From Nocardia camponoti (GTDB taxonomy: Bacteria > Actinomycetota > Actinomycetes > Mycobacteriales > Mycobacteriaceae), in contig NZ_BMMW01000003.1 of the NCBI RefSeq assembly GCF_014646135.1, positions 593,025-657,024 on the forward strand: a DNA stretch of 64,000 nucleotides. The letters are read 5' to 3'. The notes beneath the pieces were generated by a model, which ran no database searches, had not been told where the DNA came from, and saw only the letters and a program-made list of their open reading frames with translations. The position numbers and the translations under genes are program-made. Shown in pieces: positions 51,751 to 60,542 of this stretch (within the stretch, counting starts at the first letter, position 1; each line of letters opens with the position of its first letter).

Positions 51751-52700
51751 CAGCGGCCTTCCTTGGCGAGTAGGTCCAGCAACGCTGGATTGGTTTGGGC
51801 GAGTTCGGCAGTGCGAAGCGACATCGCGCGATAGGCGGCGGCTAGGCGATCGTCCACGTTCTCAAGGGCGTCGAGATGGGCGGCGACCGCGTCGACGTCA
51901 CCGCGCGCGACCGGGCCGGTGAGCGCGGACTTGCCTCGACGCAGCGCGTTGTCGAGCGCGGCCGAGACGAGCGGGGCGATCAGGCGTTCCGGCAGGCCAC
52001 CAGGCTGGTCGTCGACGGTTTGTTGACCGAAGACGCCCGGGCCAGCAAGCGACTCGCGAAGGGCTGCGACCGCGTCGACGATGACGGTGACCAGGTGATT
52101 ACTGCCGTGCGCTAGCGCGGCGTGGTAGAGCGTGCGCTGGTCTTCGGCGACGCGAACGGGCTCGCCGCCCATTTCAATGACCAGCGCCTGGGCGATGGCG
52201 TAGCCGATCTCGTCGGCCGCGGTGATGCCGAAGCAGCTGTTGGCGAGGCGGTCGATGTCTTCGTCATGGCCGGTGAAGGTCATCGCGGGGTGGATCGCCA
52301 AGCCGAGCGCGCCCTGGTCGGTGAGCGGGGCGAGCACGTTGACGCCGTTCGCGCCCGAGGTGTGGGCCACGATCGTGCCCGGTCGAACCGCTCCGCTTGC
52401 CGCGAGTCCGCGCACCAAACCCGGGAGTTCGGCGTCAGGCACCGCGAGCAGCAGAAGTTCGGCGCGTGCGGCGACCTGCTCGACCGGCAGGATCACCGAA
52501 TCGGGCAGTCGGGTTTGCGCGCGATGGACCGACTCGTCGGAAATCGCGGCCACCCCGAACACCACATGACCTGCGCGTTCGAGTGCGACACCAAGGGCAG
52601 AACCCACGCGTCCCGCCGAAATGACCCCAACGGTCAGCCGTGCGGGCGGTAGGTCGACACCACTGTTGTCGTCGTCGAAATTGACACTTCTCGAGGTCAA
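51750..52700 (-). CDS. Rossmann-fold DUF2520 protein (PanE-like candidate)
   Basis: 316 residues. NAD(P)-binding Rossmann domain (LTVGVISAGRVGSALGVALE) followed by the all-helical DUF2520 domain (IHPAMTFTGHDEDIDRL, YHAALAHGSNHLVT). The overall plan resembles ketopantoate reductase and F420-dependent reductases. As first gene of panC-panD-coaX it may supply pantoate; this is inference from position. TTG start at 52698-52700 with AGAGGA 6 nt upstream. Orthologue of Rv3603c. Confidence 0.8.
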   Translation of the reverse strand: MTSRSVNFDDDNSGVDLPPARLTVGVISAGRVGSALGVALERAGHVVFGVAAISDESVHRAQTRLPDSVILPVEQVAARAELLLLAVPDAELPGLVRGLAASGAVRPGTIVAHTSGANGVNVLAPLTDQGALGLAIHPAMTFTGHDEDIDRLANSCFGITAADEIGYAIAQALVIEMGGEPVRVAEDQRTLYHAALAHGSNHLVTVIVDAVAALRESLAGPGVFGQQTVDDQPGGLPERLIAPLVSAALDNALRRGKSALTGPVARGDVDAVAAHLDALENVDDRLAAAYRAMSLRTAELAQTNPALLDLLAKEGR

Positions 52701-52852
52701 CGTTGTCCTCTCGATTGCGTTCCAGTCCCGCTGCGCGGGTACCAGACGTACGAGACCACGATAACGAACGTTTCAGCGCGAGCGCCACGCGGCTGTGACG
52801 TGATGTGCACCGCTTATTGCTGCGCAACCGGGTGGTTGCGATACACGTGGCA

Positions 52853-52917
52853 TTTTCGTGCACGTTCGCTTCGTTTGGGCTGAAATTGGGGCCTTGGTGC
52901 GCGAACGTGCACGAAAA
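52853..52917. terminator. 17-bp perfect inverted repeat after the DUF6779 gene
   Basis: Arms 52853-52869 and 52901-52917 are exact reverse complements with a 31-nt loop, beginning 2 nt after the DUF6779 stop. It separates the folate-side operon from the pantothenate operon and is a likely terminator. Confidence 0.65.
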
Positions 52918-52919
52918 CG

Positions 52920-54224
52920 CTATTTGCTTTTCGCGCCCGACTCCTGCTGGAGGTTGGCCATGATGTCGGCAACCGAAAGGCGGGGGGCGTCGCCTTCGGA
53001 CTGGGCGCGACGGCGACGGCGCGACGGGGTGCCGACCGGGGTCGGGGTGGGGTCGGCGCCGGGATCGGAAAGGCGGGTGGGCTTCGGCTTGGCTTCGGCC
53101 GTTGCGTACGCGAGTTCCGGCTCGGTTGGCTGGGAGCTGTTCGGCTTGTTCGGCGACTGCGTGCCGCCGGTCTGCTGCGACGTGCTCGCCGACTGTGTGC
53201 TGTTCGCCGACTGCGCGGTGGTCGGATGCTGGGTGCCGTTGGTCGACTGCGAGGCGGTCGCCGACTGCGTGCCAGTGGTCACCTGCGAGGTGCCCGCCAG
53301 TTGTGTGTCGTTGGGTACGCCATTGGCCGGACGCTGCGTGCCGTTCGTCGGCTGCGAGGTGCTCGCCGACATGCCGTTGGGCTGTGCGCCACCTGTCGAC
53401 GTGCCGTTCGCGGGCTGGGCTTTTGCCGACTGCGCTGCGCCGTTAGCCGCGGGCTTGTCGTCGGCGACAACGCGGGTGTTCGGGGACGACAAGCGCGGCG
53501 GGGCGGACTTGCGCAGCGGCGACGACGGGAACGGGTCGGCGGTCGCTGCGTACTCGTCGAGGACAACGGCCGACGTTTCGGCAGTGACCGGGTCGTCGTA
53601 CGGGTCGGCGAAATTGGCGGCGACTGGCGCGAGGAAAACCGGCTTCAACGTGCTGGGCGGTTGCTGCCACGGTCCGAACCAGGCGGCGTCGGCATCCGTC
53701 GGGCTATCCAGCGAATCCTGGTCACTTGACTCAAAAGCGTCGAAGGAGCCGCTCGGCAGCGCGTCGATGCGAACAGCGTCGGCTTGCAGCGCGGGCTGGT
53801 CGTCGGGGAGCGAGCCTTCGAAAAGGTATTGCAGGTTCTGGCGCAAAACGGCCAGTTCAGCGCGCAACGCGGCCATTTCGCTCGCGTCGGCGCCAACCTC
53901 AGCGCGCACGCGCGCCTCGACACCCATCTCGTACTCACGGCGAGCGTTGACCTCACGCTCAAGCTGGAGTTCGTAAACGGTCTGCATGTCGCGCACCTTG
54001 GCCTGATCGACCGCGGCGTCCTTGCGGTAGCGCGTTGCCGCGAGCGCGCCAATGACGGCGGCCCATAGTGCCGCTACCAGGCCAATCCGCACATATTGCA
54101 GGTTGTTGCTGAAGACAAGGAAGATGCTGGCGGTGAGGCCGAGCAGGATGAGCGCGCCGATCATCAGCTTCCCCGCGTCGGCCCCCCGACGACGAGGCGG
54201 GCTGGTGCGGGAAGGTGAAACCAT
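52920..54224 (-). CDS. DUF6779-like membrane protein with repetitive C-tail (Rv3604c-like)
   Basis: 434 residues. Two transmembrane helices (about 19-65), then a charged coiled-coil (about 70-140, many Ala/Glu/Arg), then a long disordered tail. Residues about 265-390 are a Ser/Thr/Gln/Asn/Gly/Ala tract with recurring NGTQ and TSQ motifs. It ends in a conserved short helix RLSVADIMANLQQESG. Function unknown. ATG 54222-54224. Orthologue by position of Rv3604c. Confidence 0.78.
   Translation of the reverse strand: MVSPSRTSPPRRRGADAGKLMIGALILLGLTASIFLVFSNNLQYVRIGLVAALWAAVIGALAATRYRKDAAVDQAKVRDMQTVYELQLEREVNARREYEMGVEARVRAEVGADASEMAALRAELAVLRQNLQYLFEGSLPDDQPALQADAVRIDALPSGSFDAFESSDQDSLDSPTDADAAWFGPWQQPPSTLKPVFLAPVAANFADPYDDPVTAETSAVVLDEYAATADPFPSSPLRKSAPPRLSSPNTRVVADDKPAANGAAQSAKAQPANGTSTGGAQPNGMSASTSQPTNGTQRPANGVPNDTQLAGTSQVTTGTQSATASQSTNGTQHPTTAQSANSTQSASTSQQTGGTQSPNKPNSSQPTEPELAYATAEAKPKPTRLSDPGADPTPTPVGTPSRRRRRAQSEGDAPRLSVADIMANLQQESGAKSK
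53100..53440. repeat. degenerate repeats coding the Ser/Thr/Gln tail
   Basis: The stretch encodes about eight loosely repeated units of the form (S/T)-x-x-x-N-G-T-Q over about 110 residues. DNA copies are diverged but share GACTGCG and TGCGTGCC cores. This is a fast-evolving in-frame repeat. Confidence 0.6.
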
Positions 54225-54292
54225 GATGGCCAGGGTAGCGGGCAATCGCCGCAGAGCACACCAAAGGGCATGGTTGGCTAATTGGCCGATTG

Positions 54293-54769
54293 CTAAGTAG
54301 TAGCCGAATCGTCGGTCGGGTCCTCGGGGGCGCGGCAGCAGAACTCAAGCCACAATGCCGCAGCAACCAGCGCGGAACCCGCGAGCAACCCAACGACCGC
54401 ACCCGGAATGTCGGCCTCGGCAGCACTAACCGATGCCCGCTGCGGGAAGGCCCAGAGCAGGAACCCGAGCCACGCGCCCGCCGCGATCGACCCCACCTGC
54501 AACGACGCCTTCGCGAGCGCGGCGGCCCGCGCGACATTGATCGGATGCAGCTCATGCGGTCCGTCACCGACGTGCTGATCGGCGATCTTGGCTTTAATCA
54601 CGAACCCGAGCGCGGTCTCAATCGCCGCGACGGGCAAAAGCGAAGCACCCGCGAACATCGTGATCGCCGGAAAACTGCTGTACGCCCACCGCGTAACGGC
54701 CCAGCCGAGCGCGGCGGCAACGATGACATTGAGGACGAGGTCAAGCACCCGCGTTGGTCTCAGCTGCAC
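54293..54769 (-). CDS. DUF3180 membrane protein
   Basis: 158 residues with four transmembrane helices and the DUF3180 segment HELHPINVARAAALAKASLQVGS in the second half (shown in part). Function unknown; conserved next to folK in Mycobacteriales (Rv3605c). The GTG start overlaps the folK stop by 10 nt, so it belongs to the folate operon. Confidence 0.88.
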   Translation of the reverse strand: MQLRPTRVLDLVLNVIVAAALGWAVTRWAYSSFPAITMFAGASLLPVAAIETALGFVIKAKIADQHVGDGPHELHPINVARAAALAKASLQVGSIAAGAWLGFLLWAFPQRASVSAAEADIPGAVVGLLAGSALVAAALWLEFCCRAPEDPTDDSATT

Positions 54770-55503
54770 GATGGGAAACCTTCGCTGCGGCGGGCGCTAC
54801 TCGCGGTGTTGATGCCCGGGGCGGTCATGTCGGCGGGGAAATGCACCGAACCCGTTGTCCCGCTTCGCCCTTCGGCGGTGCGCATGGACTTGGCTTCTGC
54901 GTCCGTGCGTGCCGAGTCGCCACGAGCATCGACCGACCCGGCAGTCCCCGCCGCACCGGTCGGCCTATCGACGTTCGGCGAACTCGCGGGCGAGGAGTTT
55001 TCGGGGATCAGTGACAGGTCGGTGCGGATGACACCGTCGCGTTCGGCGGGCGGGAGGGCGGCGAGTAGGTTCGCGATTGGGGCGTCGTTTAGGTGAGCTG
55101 CTGGGTCGGCGTCTAGCCAAGGAGTGAGGACGAAGGCGCGGTTGGCGGCCTGAGGGTGCGGGAGGGTTAGGGTGGGGTCGGCGCTGGTGAAGACGTTGTC
55201 GCCGTCGGAGACGCTCACGACGTCAACGTCCAAAGTTCGTGCGCCCCAACGCACTTCACGCACGCGATGCGCGCGCTGTTCCAGCTCTTGCCCGAAGCGC
55301 AGCCAGTCGAGCGGAGCGAACGTCGAATCCTCGGCAATGACAACGGCATTGAGATAGTCGTCCTGCTCAACGCCACCCCACGGTGCGGTGGAATACACCC
55401 CCGACACCGCGACCACGCGATCCCCAAGCGCCGCAACAACACTGCGCAGATTCGCGAGCCGATCCCCCAGGTTCCCGCCAATCGACAGCACGGCCCGCGT
55501 CAT
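54760..55503 (-). CDS. folK: 6-hydroxymethyl-7,8-dihydropterin pyrophosphokinase with C-tail
   Basis: 247 residues; typical FolK is 160-190. Catalytic part complete: SIGGNLGDR (7-15), RWGARTLDVDVV (85-96), LPHPQAANRAFVL (115-127). Residues about 168-247 are a low-complexity Ser/Gly/Ala/Arg tail without similarity that I can recognise. ATG 55501-55503 gives MTRAVLSIGGNLG; the longer frame upstream is not coding. It transfers pyrophosphate from ATP to the pterin. Confidence 0.92.
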   Translation of the reverse strand: MTRAVLSIGGNLGDRLANLRSVVAALGDRVVAVSGVYSTAPWGGVEQDDYLNAVVIAEDSTFAPLDWLRFGQELEQRAHRVREVRWGARTLDVDVVSVSDGDNVFTSADPTLTLPHPQAANRAFVLTPWLDADPAAHLNDAPIANLLAALPPAERDGVIRTDLSLIPENSSPASSPNVDRPTGAAGTAGSVDARGDSARTDAEAKSMRTAEGRSGTTGSVHFPADMTAPGINTASSARRSEGFPSCS

Positions 55504-55651
55504 CGGACCGCGCCGACTACTGCCGCGTCCCCGGCGAACGCAGCCCACTTCCCCCGACCACGCACCCTCAGACCTCTCGGTGCCGAACCTCGGCGGCCGC
55601 CGCACGGATGTGCCGCGCCGCCACGCGAACTCACCGCGGCGCTTCTCACTG

Positions 55652-55857
55652 CCGCAGCTCCGCGGCCACCGTCCGGTAGCGCGTCGCAACCACTCACATG
55701 TCCTCGAACGTGCGCGTGCCCCGACGCCAATGCGCTCGCGGCCGCACCTTGAGGTCCACTATCCGGTTGGGCGTCGCAACCACTCCTCATCGCCGCACCT
55801 CCGGGGCCACGGTTCGGTAGCGCGTCGCAACCACTCGCACGTCTTCGAAGGTGTGCG
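55652..55857. repeat. decaying tandem copies of the folB 3' end
   Basis: Three related segments (55652-55714, 55742-55791 and 55793-55857) share GCGTCGCAACCACTC. The last is the real folB C-terminus (coding TFEDVRVVATRYRTVAPE). The others repeat it, with in-frame stops, in the 283-bp gap before folK. Confidence 0.8.
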
Positions 55858-56209
55858 GGATCGGGGCCGATGGCTTGTGGACCACCGCTTCCACGGCCTC
55901 GATGCGTGGGTCGGTCATTACGTCGTCGGCGATTTCCGAGACCACTGTTTCGATGAGGTCGCGGGGTGGGCCCGCGACGATGCGCACCGCGCGTTCCGCC
56001 AAACCGCCGTAGTCGACCGTGTTGGCCAGGTCATCGGATGCCGCGGCCGCGGTGAAGTCGACCCAAACGGTGAGGTCGATGACGAATTCCTGACCGTCGC
56101 GCTTCTCGAAATCGAAAACCCCGTGCCGTCCGAAAACCCGCAGCCCGCGCAATTCGATGCGCGAAGTGGCCGGGCGACCGGCGGGGGGCGGCAACAGCGG
56201 TGAACTCAT
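55787..56209 (-). CDS. folB: dihydroneopterin aldolase
   Basis: 140 residues. Converts dihydroneopterin to hydroxymethyldihydropterin plus glycolaldehyde. Conserved IELRGLRVFGRHGVFDFEK (shown in part), with substrate-binding Glu in DGQEFVIDL, NTVDYGGLAE, and the catalytic Lys in VVHKPSAPI. The ATG overlaps the folP stop (ATGA). Its 3' end has been copied downstream. Confidence 0.95.
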   Translation of the reverse strand: MSSPLLPPPAGRPATSRIELRGLRVFGRHGVFDFEKRDGQEFVIDLTVWVDFTAAAASDDLANTVDYGGLAERAVRIVAGPPRDLIETVVSEIADDVMTDPRIEAVEAVVHKPSAPIPHTFEDVRVVATRYRTVAPEVRR

Positions 56210-57231
56210 GACTCTCCTCGGAAGCGCCCGGCACGCTGCCAGGCTTCGGTGACAGCGATGGCGTCGAGCGATGACCGCACGTCGTGCACCCGCACGCCCC
56301 ACGCGCCGTTGGCCGCCGCCAATGCCGACACCGTCGCGGTTGCGACCTCGCGGCCGTCGGGGGGACGCGGCGTGTCGCCGTCGGCCAACAGCGCGCCGAG
56401 GAAACGCTTGCGTGACGCGCCGATGAGGATCGGCAGGCCGTCGGCGACGAACTCGGGTAGCGCGGCGAGCAGCGCCCAGTTGTGGTCGGCGTTCTTGGCG
56501 AAGCCGAGGCCGGGATCGAGGATCAGCCGTTCGGGGGCAATACCTTCGGCGACGGCGAGGTCGACTTGGCGGCGCAACTCCGCGCGCACCTCGCCAACCA
56601 CGTCGGCGTATTCATTCGCCGGTCCGACGTGCCGGTAGTCGGCGCTCGCCCGCCAATGCATGAGAATCCACGGAACGCCCGCTGCCGCAACAACTTTCGC
56701 CATGATGGGATCGGCGCGACCACCGGAAACGTCATTGACGATCGAAGCGCCCGCCGCGATGGCCGCCTCAGCGACCTCACCGCGCATGGTGTCGACCGAC
56801 GTCGGCACCCCAGCCGCGACAAGCCCGCGAATGACTGGAACAACCCTCGCGATTTCGGTGGCCGGGTCAACCCGGTCCGCACCGGGTCGCGTCGACTCGC
56901 CGCCCACGTCGACGATGTCGGCCCCGTCCGCGAAAAGCGAAAGTCCGTGCGCGATAGCAACTTCGGGATCGAGGTAACGACCACCATCGGAAAAAGAATC
57001 GCCAGTTACGTTGACGACCCCCATCACCACGCAGTCGCGCCCGTCACGCGCAACGGGCAGCGATCCGCGAGTGGCGGGTGCAGACTGCGCGGCCCGCCAA
57101 CCCGGCGCAGGCTCGAACTCGGTGCCCGCTCGCCCGCTGACCCGAGATTCGCTTCGCATCGGAGACGCGGGCTCCTGCCGCTCGGGCAACCCCTGCGGCG
57201 CGGGCGCGTCTCCCGGCGGGGTCGAGCTCAT
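56206..57231 (-). CDS. folP: dihydropteroate synthase
   Basis: 341 residues including a roughly 65-residue Pro/Ser/Arg-rich N-terminal extension. TIM barrel joining hydroxymethyldihydropterin-PP and p-aminobenzoate, the sulfonamide target. Motifs in order: MGVVNVTGDSFSDGG, VGGESTRPGA, TSVDTMRGEVAE, GASIVNDVSGG, ILDPGLGFAK, IGASRKRFLG. ATG overlaps the folE stop (ATGA). Near-FolP1 of M. tuberculosis rather than the FolP2-like paralogue. Confidence 0.95.
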   Translation of the reverse strand: MSSTPPGDAPAPQGLPERQEPASPMRSESRVSGRAGTEFEPAPGWRAAQSAPATRGSLPVARDGRDCVVMGVVNVTGDSFSDGGRYLDPEVAIAHGLSLFADGADIVDVGGESTRPGADRVDPATEIARVVPVIRGLVAAGVPTSVDTMRGEVAEAAIAAGASIVNDVSGGRADPIMAKVVAAAGVPWILMHWRASADYRHVGPANEYADVVGEVRAELRRQVDLAVAEGIAPERLILDPGLGFAKNADHNWALLAALPEFVADGLPILIGASRKRFLGALLADGDTPRPPDGREVATATVSALAAANGAWGVRVHDVRSSLDAIAVTEAWQRAGRFRGES

Positions 57232-57854
57232 TTGCGCAGGATCAGGTCCAGCGCCTCTGATCGCGAGGCGGCGTTGGACTGCAACAGGCCGCGCACCGCC
57301 GACGTTGTTGTCGACGCGCCTGGCTTGCGAATTCCGCGCATCGCCATGCACAAATGCTCGGCCTCGATGACCACGATCGCGCCGCGTGGGTCCAGACGGC
57401 GCATGACCGCGTCGGCGATCTGGCTGGTGAGACGCTCTTGCACCTGCGGGCGCTTCGCGTACAGGTCGACAACGCGCGCCAACTTCGACAAGCCAGTGAC
57501 CCGACCGTGCGTGCCCGGAATGTAGCCAACGTGGGCGACGCCGTGGAACGAAACGAGGTGGTGCTCGCACGTTGAGTACAGCGGGATGTCGCGGACGAGC
57601 ACCAATTCCTGGTGGCCCTCGTCGAACGTGGTCGCGAGGACTTCGTCGGGTTCGACGTAGAGCCCGGCGAACATCTCGCGGTAGGCGCGCGCGACGCGGG
57701 CGGGCGTGTCGAGCAGGCCGGGACGGTCGGGGTCTTCGCCGACAGCGAGCAGCAACTCGCGAACGGCCGCCTCAGCGCGGGGTTGATCAAACTTCGCGCC
57801 GGTCGCCGTCGCGATCAGCTCAGCCGCGTCCTTGTCGTTGTTGTTGACCGACAA
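57228..57854 (-). CDS. folE: GTP cyclohydrolase I
   Basis: 208 residues. First step of folate synthesis, GTP to dihydroneopterin triphosphate. Zinc/catalytic motifs YSTCEHHLVSFHG and EAEHLCMAMRG, with GYIPGTHGRVTGLSKLARVV between. Very close to Rv3609c. The only reasonable start is TTG at 57852-57854, with GGAG just upstream. First gene of folE-folP-folB-folK-DUF3180-DUF6779. Confidence 0.96.
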   Translation of the reverse strand: MSVNNNDKDAAELIATATGAKFDQPRAEAAVRELLLAVGEDPDRPGLLDTPARVARAYREMFAGLYVEPDEVLATTFDEGHQELVLVRDIPLYSTCEHHLVSFHGVAHVGYIPGTHGRVTGLSKLARVVDLYAKRPQVQERLTSQIADAVMRRLDPRGAIVVIEAEHLCMAMRGIRKPGASTTTSAVRGLLQSNAASRSEALDLILRK

Positions 57855-57946
57855 CTTCTCCGCACCTCCACCATCTTCGGTGCCGATCGACCTCGGGCAT
57901 CCGCCTTTTGAGCCTAGTTGCCCGAGATCGTCGACTAACCTGCGGC

Positions 57947-60313
57947 TCAGCGACGCCCGTCGGCCGGCGGTTCCGGCGACTGCGGCGGGGTCTGGTCACC
58001 CCACGGTTCGAAGCCCTCGGCAGCCCCGTGACGCGGCGGCTGTTCAGGCTGCTGCCACGTGCCCTGCTGCGGCTGCTCCCAGTTACCCGTCGGCTGTTGA
58101 GGGGGCTGAGGCGGCTGACCGAACCCGGACTGCGGCTGGTCGAACCCATTCGCCTCTTCGCGCGGCGGCCAACCCGGTGCCGACCACCCGGCAGGAGCGC
58201 CGTAGTCGGGACGCGAACCGTGCGTGGCGGGCCCAGTCGGACGTGGGAACGCCTGGGTGGGCGCGGACTGGTCGGGCGCGGCAGGCAGCGGGTAACCGCC
58301 GGGTGCGGGAGCCGGGTAACCGCCGTGACCGTTGGTTGCACCCGCAGGCGCGACCGACTTCGGCGCGGCAGGCGGCGGCCACGGCTCGCCACGTTCAGCG
58401 GCCAGTTCGCCCGGCGTTTTCACCGGCGGCTTATCCGACGGCAACCGGTCGCCAAACTCGTTGAACGCCGTGATGCGCGGACGCTTCTCGACCGAGGCGA
58501 GGATGGTTTCCAGGTCCTTGCGGTGCAGCGTTTCGCGCTCAAGCAGCGCGGTGGCGAGGACGTCGAGCACGTCGCGGTACTCGTTGAGGATTGACCACGC
58601 CTCGGTGTGCGCCGCCTCGATGAGGTTGCGAACTTCCTCGTCGATCTCGCGGGCGACCTCATGCGAGTAATCCGACTGCGCACCCATGCTGCGACCAAGG
58701 AACGGATCGCCGCCTTCTTGGCCGTAGCGGACAGCACCCAACCGCGCGCTCATGCCGTATTCGGTGACCATCGCGCGAGCGATCTTGGTCGCCTGGTCAA
58801 TATCGGACGACGCGCCCGTTGTCGGCTCGTGGAACACCAGTTCCTCAGCCGCGCGACCACCCATCGCCATGACCAACCGCGCGATCATCTCGGCGCGGGT
58901 CATCAGGCCCTTGTCGTCTTCGGGCACCGTCATCGCGTGACCACCGGTGCGACCGCGCGCGAGGATGGTGACCTTGTAAACCGGCTCGATATCGGGCATC
59001 GCCCACGCGGCGAGCGTGTGGCCGCCCTCGTGGTAGGCCGTGATTTTCTTCTCGTGCTCGCTGATGATGCGGCTCTTGCGACGCGGACCACCGATGACGC
59101 GGTCGACCGACTCTTCAAGCGAGTCGCCGGTGATGACCGTGCCGTGCTCACGCGCGGTGAGCAGGGCGGCTTCGTTGATGACGTTGGCGAGGTCGGCGCC
59201 CGACATGCCAACCGTGCGCTTGGCCAACCCGTCGAGGTCGGCGTCCGGCGCGATGGGCTTGCCCTTCGAATGCACGCGCAGGATGGCACGGCGACCAGCG
59301 AGGTCGGGGTTGCCGACCGGAATCTGCCGGTCGAAACGGCCGGGACGCAGCAGTGCGGGGTCGAGGATGTCGGGGCGGTTGGTCGCGGCCATCAGAATGA
59401 TGCCGTTGCGATCGCCGAAGCCGTCCATCTCGACAAGCAGCTGGTTGAGGGTCTGCTCGCGCTCGTCGTGACCGCCGCCGAGGCCGGCGCCACGCTGACG
59501 GCCGACCGCGTCGATCTCGTCGACGAAAATGATGCACGGGCTGTTCTGTTTGGCCTGCTCAAACAGGTCACGCACCCGCGAAGCACCAACACCGACGAAC
59601 ATTTCGACGAAGTCCGAACCCGAAATCGTGAAGAACGGAACGCCCGCCTCACCAGCAACAGCGCGCGCGAGCAGCGTCTTACCGGTGCCGGGAGGGCCGT
59701 AAAGCAGCACGCCCTTGGGAATCTTGGCGCCAAGCGCCTGGTAGCGCGCCGGATTCTGGAGGAAGTCCTTGATTTCGACGAGCTCTTCGATGGCTTCGTC
59801 GGCACCAGCCACATCGTTGAACGTGGTCTTAGGCATGTCCTTGGTAAGCATCTTTGCCTTGGACTTGCCGAAGCCCATCATTCCGCCGCGACCGCCGCCC
59901 TGCATGCGCGACATGACGAAAAGGAACAGGCCAACGAGCAGCACCATCGGCAAAACAAAGAGCAGCAGCTGCGAAAGCGCGCTCTCCTGTTTCACGACGG
60001 TGTTGTATTTGGCACCGGACTGCTGCACCGCGTTAAAGATCTGATCGGACGTGCCGCTCGGATACTTAGCGATGATCTTGTTCTTGCCGCCGGTGGCTTC
60101 GTTGCCATTGTTCAGTTCGATCCGGAGCTGCTGCTCCTTATCGTCGATCTGCACGTTGCTGACATTGGCTTTGTCACTGAGCTGGCTGAGCGCAACAGAA
60201 GTGTCGACGCTCTCCCAACCGCGTGTGTCATCGCCGATGTAGCTGAACAGCCAGATCGCGAGCAGGATGCTCGAGATGATCGCCAAGGTGCGAAACACTG
60301 TCTTGCGGTTCAT
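57947..60313 (-). CDS. ftsH: ATP-dependent zinc metalloprotease FtsH
   Basis: 788 residues. Two transmembrane helices (about 8-27 and 112-133) flank a periplasmic domain. AAA+ module follows: Walker A GPPGTGKT, Walker B IIFVDEID, SRH RPGRFDRQ. Then the protease site HEGGH. A long C-terminal Pro/Gln/Gly/Ala tail of about 150 residues follows, more extensive than in M. tuberculosis. Degrades misfolded membrane and some soluble proteins. ATG start; on its own 92 nt downstream of folE's start in the opposite reading order of transcription. Confidence 0.97.
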   Translation of the reverse strand: MNRKTVFRTLAIISSILLAIWLFSYIGDDTRGWESVDTSVALSQLSDKANVSNVQIDDKEQQLRIELNNGNEATGGKNKIIAKYPSGTSDQIFNAVQQSGAKYNTVVKQESALSQLLLFVLPMVLLVGLFLFVMSRMQGGGRGGMMGFGKSKAKMLTKDMPKTTFNDVAGADEAIEELVEIKDFLQNPARYQALGAKIPKGVLLYGPPGTGKTLLARAVAGEAGVPFFTISGSDFVEMFVGVGASRVRDLFEQAKQNSPCIIFVDEIDAVGRQRGAGLGGGHDEREQTLNQLLVEMDGFGDRNGIILMAATNRPDILDPALLRPGRFDRQIPVGNPDLAGRRAILRVHSKGKPIAPDADLDGLAKRTVGMSGADLANVINEAALLTAREHGTVITGDSLEESVDRVIGGPRRKSRIISEHEKKITAYHEGGHTLAAWAMPDIEPVYKVTILARGRTGGHAMTVPEDDKGLMTRAEMIARLVMAMGGRAAEELVFHEPTTGASSDIDQATKIARAMVTEYGMSARLGAVRYGQEGGDPFLGRSMGAQSDYSHEVAREIDEEVRNLIEAAHTEAWSILNEYRDVLDVLATALLERETLHRKDLETILASVEKRPRITAFNEFGDRLPSDKPPVKTPGELAAERGEPWPPPAAPKSVAPAGATNGHGGYPAPAPGGYPLPAAPDQSAPTQAFPRPTGPATHGSRPDYGAPAGWSAPGWPPREEANGFDQPQSGFGQPPQPPQQPTGNWEQPQQGTWQQPEQPPRHGAAEGFEPWGDQTPPQSPEPPADGRR

Positions 60314-60542
60314 AGAGCGTCGGCCGGACGGCCCAGTCCTTTCCGGTAATTCTCCGGGGAGTGGCTAGCGAACGGATGCGGACATGCCACGTTACCGCGT
60401 ACGGTCATATTCGAAACATCGCGCAGTTCGGCTGCTGGTGCAGTTGCACTGGTCAACGGCCGGGGCGAGGGAGAGGTTCCCGAATGTCTCGACCGCGTTG
60501 CTTTATGTGGCCCTAATCATGTCATGCCCGCCCTATCGTGGG

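Noticed and set aside
55388..56203. 271-codon plus-strand frame across folB-folK
   Set aside because: It is the antisense shadow of folB plus the repeats; its apparent PHLRGH/ARRNHS repeats are the folB tail copies read backwards.
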